Assembly (NCBI GenBank): GCA_027596075.1
Contig: JADGJC010000285.1
Location: 1-53,301, forward strand
Length of the DNA stretch: 53,301 nucleotides
Direction: 5' to 3'
From: Rhizophlyctis rosea
Lineage: Eukaryota > Chytridiomycota > Chytridiomycetes > Rhizophlyctidales > Rhizophlyctidaceae
Both the position numbers and the translations under genes were made by a program. A model generated the notes under the pieces. That model was not told where the DNA came from. It saw only the letters and a program-made list of their open reading frames with translations, and did not search any database. This document shows, piece after piece, positions 1 to 10,800 of this stretch (its first letter is position 1; each line of letters starts with the position of its first letter).

Positions 1-824
1 CCCTTTCTTTTTTCCAACTAACACGATATGAACATCCTTCACTCCATAACACGCCATTCAGTGTCCGATTTGGACTGCCCACCAAGACTCGAGTTTTGAA
101 GTGGACACTCTCACTCCTCATGGTTTTCCCAATAACGGTGGGCCAACATCGTCGCTTTTGATGCTCACTATCAATTATTGCCCAACGCTGTTCCCGAGTT
201 CATAGTGTGATTGACGTTTACCACCTCCCACCAACCGTACCTAAAATTGGGAGGTACTACGGGCGTTGAATGTGTATTGTTACGAGCTTCCATATGGTTG
301 TCTACTTCAAAAGCAGTGGAATCTTCTGGAAGGCACCCAGCGAAGAGCTAAAACAGTGATCACCACATGCCAAAACCATGGTCCGATTGCGGTACGGACT
401 TTGCAGAAGTTAAAGCTGTTTCTTTAGATCCACTTCGGTGGAGTAAAGTCGAAGAGAACAAGTTATTTTTGACCATATGACTACATTACGCATTTTCATC
501 TTGGTTGCCTATATACTCAATTATTGCAGTGACTGCTAACTAGATTTATTCGACTGTGTACCCACCGGTTGTCTCATCCCCAGGCTTCGGACTTTGTCGC
601 CACACATTCATTTTCAGATCTACTCGACCATAAATATAAACATAAACATCAAGCACACAGCACAGTGAAACCTCCAAAAGCAGCTATCGTAGGGGATGAG
701 CACTGATACGATGTTGTCACCCCTGTCCCGCGTTTGGCTGAATTTCCGAATCTGCTTTTGCAAACTTCAACGGATGACTTGAAATAGGTTGTCGCAGTCC
801 AAATCGTCGTTTTGAATTCGGTAG
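1..824. other. Intergenic, no gene seen
   Basis: No exon chain, RNA gene or repeat could be supported on either strand. The stretch lies downstream of the 3' end of the F-box/LRR gene. Reading frames are short and interrupted. Confidence 0.5.
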
Positions 825-2457
825 CTACCAGTCAACCCATTCCACCTCCCCACCGCCCACCTCCCATTCCACCACTTTCCTTCCTACCATCCCGTCCTCC
901 CATTGCATATTCACGAACACCCCACTGACCAGCACCTGCCGCAACGCAACGCATGCTTCGACGATCCTCCTCACCCCCTTGACCGTGACATTCGGACAAG
1001 CAACCACCCAAAGGTACTGCAGAGTGTTGGCTGTGGACACTCTTGGCTGGAATGGCGACCAGTTGTGAGTTAGGAAAGCGAGTGCCGCGTCAGGAATCGA
1101 TGTTAGGGAGAGGGAGAGGTGAGTGAGGGCGTGGCAGTAAGTGGAGATGTGGGAGAGAGTGAGAGAGGAAATCTAATCGCAGGAAAGAAGAAGCAGGTTG
1201 GTATGACTTGGCATACAGTTGACCAACGGAGCAAATCTTACATTGTCACAACCAGTTAAACCCAGCCGTTCTAAAGTGTCCCCGCAGTTCTTGACTAGAC
1301 TTCTTATACCCGCATCTGTCACATTCGTGTTGTTCAGAACCACAGACCGGATCCGAGTGCATAACGATAGACCAGCGATGCCGGCGTCCGTGATGTTTGG
1401 TAGTTGCGAAAGATTAATCGACGTTACAGTGTTTCCGTGCAGAGTTGCGAGGGTGTGCAAGGTTGCGTCCGTAAGGTCTGCATAGAACAGGCGTTAGTGA
1501 ATCCATGTCGCAGATATTGAACATTCTCAGCAAACTCACGAACACATCCACTAAAATCAACACCCTTCAACTGCTTGACGCCAAACAATATCCTCTGCAA
1601 ATCACCATCCAGAACCGCATTCTTGCATCCCCGCAAACTAAGAGATTCCAACGCTGCACAACCAGCAACAGCTTTACCCACCCCTCCTCTTGCACTCCAC
1701 AACGCCAGCCCCTCCATCCGCAAAATCTTCAAGTGCTTCCACCCCTTGAGCGCACAACAAAAATCATCCCAGTCCGAATTTTGGTCCCCTCTTAAACTCA
1801 AACCAGTCGAGAACGAGAGTTCTTTGAGATCCGGAGTATGGTGAGAGAGCAGGAGGAAGTTCGACGGTGTGAAGTATGTGGAGCCGAGATGAAGGAATGT
1901 GAGGCGGGGTGTGTAGTGGATTATGTGAATTAAGTGTGCGGGGTACATGTGGAGGTTTTGATATTGGAGGGGGAAGGAGATGCGGATTGCTGTTGTGTGA
2001 TTGAGGGACGGGGATGGGCGGGAGAGCAGGAGGTTTTGCACAGTTTGCGGCGTGGGCAGCTGAAGTGTGGAGTAGAGTATCGGTATTGTGCTATTCACAG
2101 TGGGTAGTCAGTTGCAGTCTCGACCAGTACGTGCACACCTCGCTTCCCCGCTCGCATCGCCAGAAAATGTTTGTTTACATTGGACCCTGTGGCTTAGACT
2201 TACCATCGATTCCATTGTTTATTAACAACAGCACAAGCAACCAAAGGCTTCAAATCAATCAATCCGTCTCGGTTCCGCAACGGAGCGCAGTGTGCAGAGA
2301 ACACCTGCTCGACAAATAGCAGGATAAGCTCGTCCGGAAGGGTAGTCCGTTTCTCCTCGGTCTTTCGCCTGACCATCACACCCTTCTTTGCCTCTGCACC
2401 AACTGGTTTAGTTGGCGGCAGCGAGGCAAGAACTTCAAGCAACCGAGGAAGATACAT
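825..2457 (-). CDS. F-box / leucine-rich-repeat protein (AMN1/FBXL type)
   Basis: Four exons fit with GT-AG borders and matching phases: 2457-2204, 2090-1540, 1477-1242 and 1172-825, giving about 462 aa. Exon 1 encodes an F-box (LPDELILLFVEQVF ... VACAVVNKQWNRW), the Skp1-binding helix set of SCF ubiquitin ligases. Exons 2-4 encode leucine-rich repeats of the Cys-containing type, for example LTGCDN and the repeated phrase NITDAGI / NVTDAGI. The intron between exons 2 and 3 has a GTGAGT donor and an ACTAAC branch sequence. By family, the LRRs would bind a substrate for ubiquitylation; the substrate is unknown. The start is uncertain: the frame stays open to an upstream ATG at 2673, and an ATG at 2376 lies just before the F-box. 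I chose 2457 as the intermediate ATG. Confidence 0.85.
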
Positions 2458-2673
2458 GCTAGCCAACGCCCCTGGGACAGCGACAGCTTCAGCTTGCAGC
2501 AAGGGCGAAGCAACAAAAGAAACGAAAGTGACAGTTCGTGAAATTTTGACATGGTTTGGTGGGAGTGTGTGGGGTGTGATGGTGACACCGTCGCTCACTG
2601 ATGAAACAGGAGAGACATGACGGTGTCCGAGGAGCTCAGACACTTCAGCACAGACATGAGTATGAGGGAGCAT

Positions 2674-2972
2674 GGGTTAGCTAGCAGCGGCACAGTCACA
2701 TGCGTCGAATTCAGTGAATCAGACATCTCATCTCATTACCCTGCGTTCCATGTACCTATATAAGTGGACAAATACTTGCCTGCCCCCCACCGGCAGCATC
2801 ATGTAAACATATCAGCTCTTAAAAGCCTTTCTTTCTAAACCCTCCCGACAGTTCACATTGGCATTATGACCCAAGATATAATCCTTCCCATCTAAACAAC
2901 CCAGCCCCTTCAGCCAGCAACTGGGATATCGCACCTCCAAGGGAATGCGGAACCACCTTCGTTCTCAATACA
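2674..2972. promoter_or_regulatory. Divergent intergenic spacer with a TATA-like box
   Basis: This spacer separates the minus-strand F-box gene from the plus-strand small ORF. A TATA-like CTATATAAG lies near 2756-2764, about 210 bases before the plus-strand ATG at 2973. A role as promoter is inference from position only. Confidence 0.3.
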
Positions 2973-3470
2973 ATGGAAGAAACCCTATCGTTACTCCCCG
3001 ACGAACTTGATAACCCCACCCAACCCAACGAAACCGCCCTCCGCATCGAAACCGACATCCACACCATCAGCCGTGCATATCCCTTTCTCCGCACAGCACC
3101 CCTCACCACCATCTCAACCCTCCAAATTGACTTACACACATCAATCCCCCTCCGCTGCTTCGCAAACATATTCGTCCACTTCATTCCGGCTCTTAAATCC
3201 ATATCCACGCTGGTCGTCGGGGAAAGCGAAGCTTCTCCACATGGAATAGCCGAGTGGGACCCAGAAGAAGCTGCAGAGATGTTACGGGGTTGTAGACATT
3301 TGAGGCGCCTGTCGTGGGTTGTTGTGGATCCAAATCGTAGAACTTGGTATCGGGGAGAGCAGGGCGAGTGTGGGAGGGTGTTAGGAGAAGACATATTGAA
3401 GAGGGTTTTGGAAGATGCAGGGGTGGAGTTGTGGCCTGCGGGGTTATGGCATTGGAGTCCATTTTATTAG
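2973..3470 (+). CDS. Hypothetical protein, possibly LRR-like
   Basis: Uninterrupted 165-aa frame with coding-like composition, rich in Leu and Arg and with GC-rich codons like the neighbouring genes. It begins METLSLL-like after ATG 2973 and ends in GLWHWSPFY. Phrases such as LRGCRHLRRLSWVVV resemble single leucine-rich-repeat strands, and the F-box/LRR gene next door may be related, but no full repeat set is visible. Length suggests either a small protein or the last exon of a gene whose upstream exon I could not find. I do not recognise a family and assign no function. Confidence 0.4.
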   Translation: MEETLSLLPDELDNPTQPNETALRIETDIHTISRAYPFLRTAPLTTISTLQIDLHTSIPLRCFANIFVHFIPALKSISTLVVGESEASPHGIAEWDPEEAAEMLRGCRHLRRLSWVVVDPNRRTWYRGEQGECGRVLGEDILKRVLEDAGVELWPAGLWHWSPFY

Positions 3471-4122
3471 GAATTGAGAGTGTCGTTCGGGATGTCTCAA
3501 GCAGGATTATAGAATACACGGGGTCGTTGTACTTCCAAACATTCAACCGGCTTTCCTGTGCGAGACTAACCCTCCTCCTTTGTCACTGGTCAGTGAAATC
3601 TGATGATGTCCGTGGAGATTGAACAACTGAAATGGTCAACCATAGCCCTTTGCAGTCTCCGCGTAGGACGATCGCATGAAATTGCACCTTCATCTCTCAA
3701 GTCTCATCCAACACATCCGTTCTGCGCACTCCAAAGCGGTGTTGAAGGGCAACCGCCCAACCGCCGCTTGTGTGCCTGGACGGTTGTGCGCCTGGCAGAA
3801 TTGGCATGTAGTGAGTGGCAACCGAAGAGAGCATGCCCCTATGAGTTCAGCGAAAGATGCAGGGTCGGAAACAGAGATATAGAGAGTGCATGCCAAGGGG
3901 CAATTTGCAAAACGGACATCTCATCGTGGTCGTCGTGAGCCGCAAGTAGCTTCAGTATTTACACTGTGCATCTACCTTCACATCCAGCTGGCAACAAGTA
4001 AGAGTGCATGCTCGTTCCTCCTGATTTGTTCACCCTAAAAGATTGATAGCTTATATCAGCAAGCTAAGATGATCGCGGCTAATGTAAAATGGTCCAACCG
4101 CCGAATACCGTCAAGAATTGTG
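3471..4122. other. Intergenic, no gene seen
   Basis: Only short overlapping frames of up to 111 aa on both strands, with no recognisable motif. It contains the 3' flanks of the genes on both sides. Confidence 0.4.
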
Positions 4123-5197
4123 CTAGTCGTGAGTGGAACTCAGAGTCCATTTGCGAACTATCTGTTCCAGTTGAGACTGAATTTTCTCACTCCTCACTTC
4201 GCTTAAATCGTAGACCGCAAAGGAGTGCGGCATGATTTTACGAAACTCGTCTGCCATCTTCTTGGCCAGCATGGACATAATGCACATTGTGTAGGCGATC
4301 CTTTTGTTTCCCAATGTTTTTACGGATTTGCCAAGGTCATCGGTCGTGCGCCCTTCCGGATCAGGGATCATAATCCAACGGTGATTGCCCTGCTCCTTAA
4401 TCAGTTGTTGACTGTAAGGCGCCCAGTCTGCGAGATGGTACACCATCTGCGAGGGGGGAGAATTAGACATCCAGTTTGTGCAATGCATACCTTATCAATC
4501 AAGCGTTTCATAGGATTACCAACTTTGGGACTTTTGAAATGCCAGGTGAGATTTACCACCGCACTGATTCCCCAAGCAACGTCGGCTTGCCGTCGTAGGG
4601 GCCGGTCGGAGAGTCGACGTTCCATCTCCACATTCATGGTGGAGATTTCCTTCTGGAAACTTGCAGCGTCACAAAATTCCACTACTTTGCGATCCATTGC
4701 CGCGTCTTTCCTGTATCTGGTGTAGCCGACAAACGCGAAGCGGCACCGCCATCCCGTGTGCTGATGTACGATATCATCCACCAGCATGGGGACCCGGGAC
4801 TATGCAAAGAACGGTGAGCTGGTGTTGACGCGATCAATTTGGAATGTTAAATACTCATACTCAATTTGGTATTCATATCTACTAGAAATGCGACGTCAAT
4901 AACTAAATAGTCCCGTTTGGGGTTGCTGAAGTAAAACCCAAGTTTCTTCATGTCACGCCAAGTGCCCCTGCCTTTCTCTAAAAGGTCGTTAATCAGTACG
5001 TTATGGCGGAATCGGCATGGAAACTTCAAGGCACCTTGAGCTTGGTTTTGCGGCTGTTCTGCACCATTCGCCGCCGAAGGGGTCAGGGAAGTGATGGCGA
5101 TGTGGGTAGCGTCGGTGAGTTGTTGCGAACGCACATCCATCCCGGTTTTTGGATGGTCCAAATCATCTTTTGCAGCCGGGATAATAGATGTGCCCAT
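4123..5197 (-). CDS. vWA domain module (vwkA-like), C-terminal part of the kinase-vWA gene
   Basis: Three exon-like blocks on the minus strand make a von Willebrand A fold. Block 1 (about 5190-4861) ends in the first strand and metal site, YLVIDVAFLVDMNTK. Block 2 (about 4810-4486) carries CRFAFVGYTRY, then ADVAWGISAVVNLTW. Block 3 (from about 4440 to the stop at 4123) begins MVYHLADWAPYSQQL and ends in a helix. The order FAFVGY, a D/A-rich helix, LTW, then HLADWAP matches vWA domains of the alpha-kinase vwkA type and related eukaryotic proteins. The metal-binding DxSxS motif reads D-M-N-T-K, so the serines are missing and metal-dependent binding is doubtful. Blocks 2 and 3 join in phase (GTATGC ... 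CTCGCAG). The join of blocks 1 and 2 is one base out in my best model, so either I have the splice site wrong or the gene is broken. Confidence 0.6.
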
Positions 5198-5624
5198 CGT
5201 CTATGAGATTAATGTGGTATCGTATCTGTGTTCAAAAGCCCTTACTAAGTTCAATGAATATCTTCAAGGCCACCACATGAAGCACAAAGATCCCTTAGAT
5301 TGATTGAAAATAACTGACGAGGATGAGACAAGATCGATGAGCATGTCGCTCTGAGTAGGGGTGCTTTCCTCTGTGATTGTAACGGACGCTGGCCGGCTAG
5401 CTCTCGTGACGCCAGAGTTGCTTGTCATCGAAGTATCGGTTTCAGTGTTGGTAAGTTTGGCCTGATATCTGATCTGTAATCCTATTAAATGACATCTAAA
5501 CGACTTATGGTTGATTTCGCGAAGGCACCTGTGTCTTCTCAAAACCCGATGATAGGCTTTCAATAGATGCATCTCCTGCAACTGGCGTAACATCCGTCTT
5601 ATTCACCTCAGCTTGATACCGAAC
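5198..5624 (-). CDS. Linker exons between kinase and vWA modules, with a repeated RYQA unit
   Basis: Two consecutive exon-like segments on the minus strand both open with RYQA. One starts VRYQAEVNKTDVTP after the acceptor CCTTTAG near 5628 and ends at an ACACAG|GTGCC donor. The next starts IRYQAKLTNTETDTS after GATTACAG near 5485 and runs into a Ser/Thr-rich stretch ending LIDLVSSSS. They lie exactly between the kinase C-lobe and the vWA block in the same orientation, which supports one long gene. No function is recognised; the composition suggests a flexible linker. Confidence 0.4.
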
Positions 5625-7309
5625 CTAAAGGTATGCAACCTGAGTTTGATTTATCCTTTGTTCAGAATCCCTTGTACAGACCTTTGACTTCGTAAAATCA
5701 AACCCTTTTATTAATGACACAGGCGGTGCTACTCGATTCCGGCTCCATGACGGGTTTGTGTGTACAGCCGCATCCCACTTGTTAAAGTCCGTATGAACAT
5801 TTAACAATGCCGCGACGAGCGTGGAGGTGTCTATTGCTTGGCTCACACATGCATCCCGCACTTTACTCAGTGGGCCGGGTAGGGCATGACCTTAAATCAT
5901 CGATGATCTTGCCAAAAGAGTAGATGTCGCTAACGAAGGAAGGGGTGGGGCCGGATGGTGGGGCATATGCTGCGGTGTATACGACGTTTTGTATGGCGAT
6001 AGATTCTGTTGATGCGGCACCTGTCATTTCTTAATGCTTAGCTGATGGAACTTGCCTTGGTTTTATGCAAAACCTATACCTCCAACATCTGCAATACGGA
6101 TGCGATTCTGGTTGTCAATCAATATGTTCGCCGGCTTCAGGTCGCGGTGAATGAGTTGACAGGAGTGCATGTAATCCTGTTTGAAGCATGTCAGTATTAG
6201 TATAATCAATTATACTGGATCATCGAGACATTCCCAACACTTACTAAACCCAGAGCCAAATCTCTCAATAAAATCATCTTCTCCCGCCAAGTCAGCAAAG
6301 CGGCGGCATGCGAAAGCGTGGCGGCCAAGGAAGTCTTTGCATGCTCCATCACGATGTATATATTCTTCTCTTTGACGCAGCGGAGAATGGTTGAAGCTTG
6401 TACAATATTGCCACTTCTCGGCGAGCTTCATTGGCGACTATGCCGAAAGCATCAGATTCGCTAAGGTCAGGCCTGTGCAGCTCAGCGGACATTCCACGCT
6501 TGATCTGCTTCACAGCTACAGTCCTCCCCAGATACGTTCCCACATAAACATTCGGAAACGTCCCACCGCCCAACTTCTCCCCCTCCCTAATAACCAACTC
6601 TCCCGGATTCAGCACCAACCGCGTTTCAAGCCACTGTGCCTGCATCTCCATCATCCCCGATCGGACCGCATGGTTGATGAAGTCCACATTCTTCAAAATG
6701 ATCTCGAACTCCTTCTCCGTATACTCCTCTGCCCACTCTTGCGGGAAGTTGGGCAACCCGAGCTGCCCTTCTCAAGTATGCAGGTCTCCATGGAGATCCA
6801 AATGATGGAAAAGCCATCTGGTGTTTTGGGCGCAGTGGATGAAGTGGTCGAGTAGGGAGACTTCTTCAGGTGTTACAGCTTCACCTCTTTCGTGTGCGTC
6901 TTCAAGAACCGACAGAAGCCGTCGGAAACGGTCTCGGAAGAAGATTGGCGGAGTAGGCGAGGTGCTGTCCAGGTTTTGCCGAACTCGTTTCAGTAAGTCC
7001 GCAGTGGACCCGGCACTTTTTGAGTCGATGGCGGCCTGATGTCCGCAACGAACTGCTGTGCGTCCAGCTTTTTCGTTCTGAAAAGACGGTTTGACAAGTG
7101 TTCAGCCGTTAGGCAACCGGCTGGGGGGTGGGGGGGAAGGTCTGCAATACTAACCTTAACATAGCGTGCGCGTTGTTCTCATAAGTCCTCTGGAGATTGG
7201 AGAGCGCCTCCTGTATGGAACTCGCAAGTCGTCCCCTCACAGTAGTCCTGCCACGCCAGGAAAGAGGAAGGGAACGATGGAATGAGAAGGAGAACCGAAA
7301 AGCTGTCAA
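5625..7309 (-). pseudogene. TKL-like protein kinase module, broken reading frame
   Basis: A complete kinase fold can be followed on the minus strand, but in several frames. An N-terminal helical segment near 6990-6780 reads GSTADLLKRVRQNLDS. The Gly loop LGGGTFPNVYVGTYLGR is followed by the Lys strand TVAVKQI near 6560-6500. The catalytic loop HRDLKPANILI lies near 6140, and the magnesium motif reads DVG instead of DFG. SDIYSFGKIIDDL lies near 5910. Lesions: an in-frame TGA near 6774, a frame change after VAILYK near 6395, another after IIDDL near 5890, and probably one near 7030. Introns at about 6230-6178 and 6090-6030 are well formed. TKL kinases of this layout are expanded in zoosporic fungi, from general knowledge. 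Several independent lesions favour a pseudogene; assembly errors remain possible. The 5' end is not resolved. Confidence 0.6.
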
Positions 7310-7829
7310 AACGTTGCAGAGCCTGGACCCAAGTCGTCACCACCGCCAATAGTAATACCAAGGTGACACTGTTTCAAGCCTCCCTCCGGGTTCCGTAACT
7401 TCCGCTGCTGGCAGTCTCGCAGTGCTCACAAGGCATCTTTGAGGCATACCCAATCATCCAGAACAGATTACACCCAAAAATACGGAAAACAATGCAGGCA
7501 ATCCGATAGAATCACACAACTGCTACAATGGACAGAAGCTACCCAACGACACAACCCGAGTGGCTAAAACCAAACGTCTCGTCTAAATTCAAAGCCGCAA
7601 CTGGGCAAGTAAACACAAAACCGGAAGCATATACTGATATCCAAAAAATCTACATATCTACAAACCCTATATACCTAACTTAAGAGATGACAGAAGAAGT
7701 ACCACTCATCACAGCTGCCACCTACAAAGGTTTGAACAGAAAACCCAAATCAGATTTGCATTCAAGACCTATTACAACCCCTTTTTGCCCTCTTACACTC
7801 TGACAGAATGAACCGAACAGAAAAAAAAC
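7310..7829. other. Spacer between kinase 5' end and tomosyn 3' end
   Basis: No confident exon. It may hold the first exon of the kinase gene (a short open stretch at 7361-7179 on the minus strand) and the 3' untranslated region of the tomosyn gene. Confidence 0.35.
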
Positions 7830-10800
7830 TCACCACTTCTTCTGTGCCTGCCTCTCATTATACTCCCTGACTTTATCCGCAAAACTCTGCGCAGAATTCC
7901 CCAACTCCCCAAACTTCTGCTCAAGCTGTTCTAATCGTTCCCCGCGTTCGTTTAGTTGCTACAAACACAAACACACTATACATCAGCAACCAACGCTTAC
8001 GGTAAGACCACAAGGGAAAGAAAAGTGACACAAAACCTGTTTCGCCATCTCAAACGCATTCCCAGAAGGTGGACCCGTCGCTTCATGTCCGCTATCATGA
8101 CGAGTTTCTGAGGTTGGGTCTGGTGTATCGGGCATGACTGAAGCCGAAAAGAACATCAGATTATTCGGTCCAATTGACGCTCTGACTTGTCGCCACTCCC
8201 CAAAATAGTGATAAAACTTACACAAAGCATCAACCTCCCTATTCCTCCCCACATTCCCCGGCTGCAACCCATTCGCCCTCGCCCACGCATACGCTTTCGT
8301 CACGTCATACATCTTGGTCTCGATTTCAGGCAAGCTAACAGAAGTTTAGATTAGCCTAACAATTCCCATTAAACGGAATAATAAACAAAACGGATCATAT
8401 ACATACTGCGCCCTATCCCTCGTCAAATTCACAACCTTCCACTGCCTATCCCCCGTCTGGACCACGATGCGTCCCGCGCGGCATATGTAGGCGGAAGTTA
8501 GACGGCTGTGGGTGACATGATACATGATTAGCATCAGAGTGCAGAACTGCAAGACCCCACAACGCCAAAAAAAAAAAAAAAGAACGCCACGTCTCATGGG
8601 CCCCTCGCCCAAATCCCAACAGAAAAAACACCTGACAGAAAACTCACCCCTCATGTACCTCAACCCCAGCACCCTCCCCCAAATTCGCCTCCCACAACAC
8701 CTCAACACCCGGCAACCCCAACGCAATAACCCACCCAAGCGCCGTAACAAGCAGCAATATCGGATCACCTAAAAAAAAAACCACAACTCGTCAACATCAA
8801 CGCCCCCATCCCAAAACTCTCAAAACACTGATATCAAAAACTCACCACCAACCCTAACAACCCCCCCACCCAAACACCTCCCATCCCCCTCCGCCAACCC
8901 AAACCTCGCCACACACATCCCTCCCCCACCACCTCCCGCACTCCCAAGATTCCCAACCTCGCTCAACAAAACAGACACACTCCTCTCCTCAACAAGCACC
9001 GCATAATACTCGCTACTAGGCGGCGTAGAAGCCACCGATAACGGTCTCGGTAACTTCCCAACAACCTGTCCCCGGTCGTTGAGGACAAAGGATGTTACTG
9101 CTTGTGAGGGGTGGCGCGGGCGGAGGGGTTTTGTTATTGATGCTAGGAGAAGTGTAAGTGAGAGGTGGGGTAGGTGAGGGGTTAGGGGTGAAAAGTACCT
9201 TTGGGGAAAGCGACGGGTTCAGAGATGGGATTACCGGCAGTGGCTAACGCGCCTTCTAAATCATATACAAACCACCCCCCGCTCTCCGTCCCGACGTAGA
9301 GTAACGTCCTAGGCGTCGGATCTGTTTTCCATACATCAACGCAAAAGATCAGTTCCTGACTCCAAAAGCACCTCTTTCCAGCAACAAAAGACAGAAAAAG
9401 ACTCACCCCTCCCAAAAACCCCTTCCCCAACCTCCAATGTGGTCACAACCGCCCTCTCCCCTTTCTCCCGTTCCGACCCCGACCCACCACTAACACTCCC
9501 TTCCCTCTCCCCACCGACACCCGAACTCCCACTCCGCCTCTTCCCCTCACTCTCAACCCCCCAAAAATTTCCAAACGTGCTCGGAGTCGTCGGTTCATCT
9601 TCGTTTGATTCTGCAAAAAATAACATCAACACCAAAAAAATCAATCCGTAAGCCACTTGTTTCCTCCCGCCGCAGGGGGGAGGGGTTGGGTTCAACCAAG
9701 TACACTCACCATAAAGCACCTCCGTCGCCAAAATCTCCCCCGTCCCCATCCTAACAAAATGCAAAACCCCACCCTGCGTCGCAGTCACGACGAGATCACC
9801 TCCCGCAACAACACAACAACAAACAACAAGATCCATATGTATACCCTGTATCACGGGGTACCACCCACTCTCCTTCGGCCGTCCATGCCTCTCGCTAAGA
9901 CGTTCGATCACAATCGTCGATGTCGATATTGAGTCGGTTCGTGTGTGTTGGTGATGGGAAGGAGTAGGAGAGGTAGGTGTGGAATGTGTGCGGGGTGGAG
10001 GTGTTAGTGGCGTGGTCGGAGTTTGGTGTTGAGGTGTAGAAGATGTCCTTGGAGGAGTTTGTGGTGTCGTAGGACTCGGAACAACAGGCGGTGTATCCGA
10101 CACAGGACTCTGCACCATACCTTCCTCTGCTCCTCCTCCTCCACCACCACCACCTTGCCCTCCCACACTCACACCCCCCACCCCACCCCCCACCACCGCC
10201 TCAGTCCCCTCCCCCCCGCCACCATGAACACCCCCCGCCAAAATCCCATCAACAGTCTCATCCATCTCCCTCATCATCCTCTCAACCTCCTCTTCCCCCA
10301 TCCCCCCCTCCCCCTCCCCCCTAACATCCCCCGCAGTCCAAAACCTCCAAACAACAACATGAGGCCCCGCAACAACCCAACATAACCGCCCTTCAAAATC
10401 AACCTCAACCCTCTGCACCCTCGTGACAGAAATATACTCCCTCATCGATACACGGCCGATGAGGGGGACTGAGGGGTTCGTCAAATGCCAAAATTGTAAA
10501 CTCCCGTTTTGATGGGCAGTAACGAGGACATCGGTTGGTTGGATGGTGGTTTTCGGATGAACGGTTCCACCCGTCAGTGGGAGGGGTTTGAGTGGCGCGT
10601 TTCCCCGCTCATGTGCTTCCCTCATCTCAAAAATCAGATACTCCGTTGCTGTTCCCGCAGTATATGATACGACTCGTCCCCCACCCGCCCCACCACCCGC
10701 CACACCAACACCAAACTGCGTCAACCCCCCAAACTGCCCCCACGTCTCTCCAACCTCAACAGCCCTCACACCGCCACCTTCCAACACGCTCACAACAAAC

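Noticed and set aside
10023..10385. Pro/His-rich plus-strand frames of 77-120 aa
   Set aside because: Antisense of the Gly/Ser/Thr/Pro-rich insert of the tomosyn gene; low complexity only.
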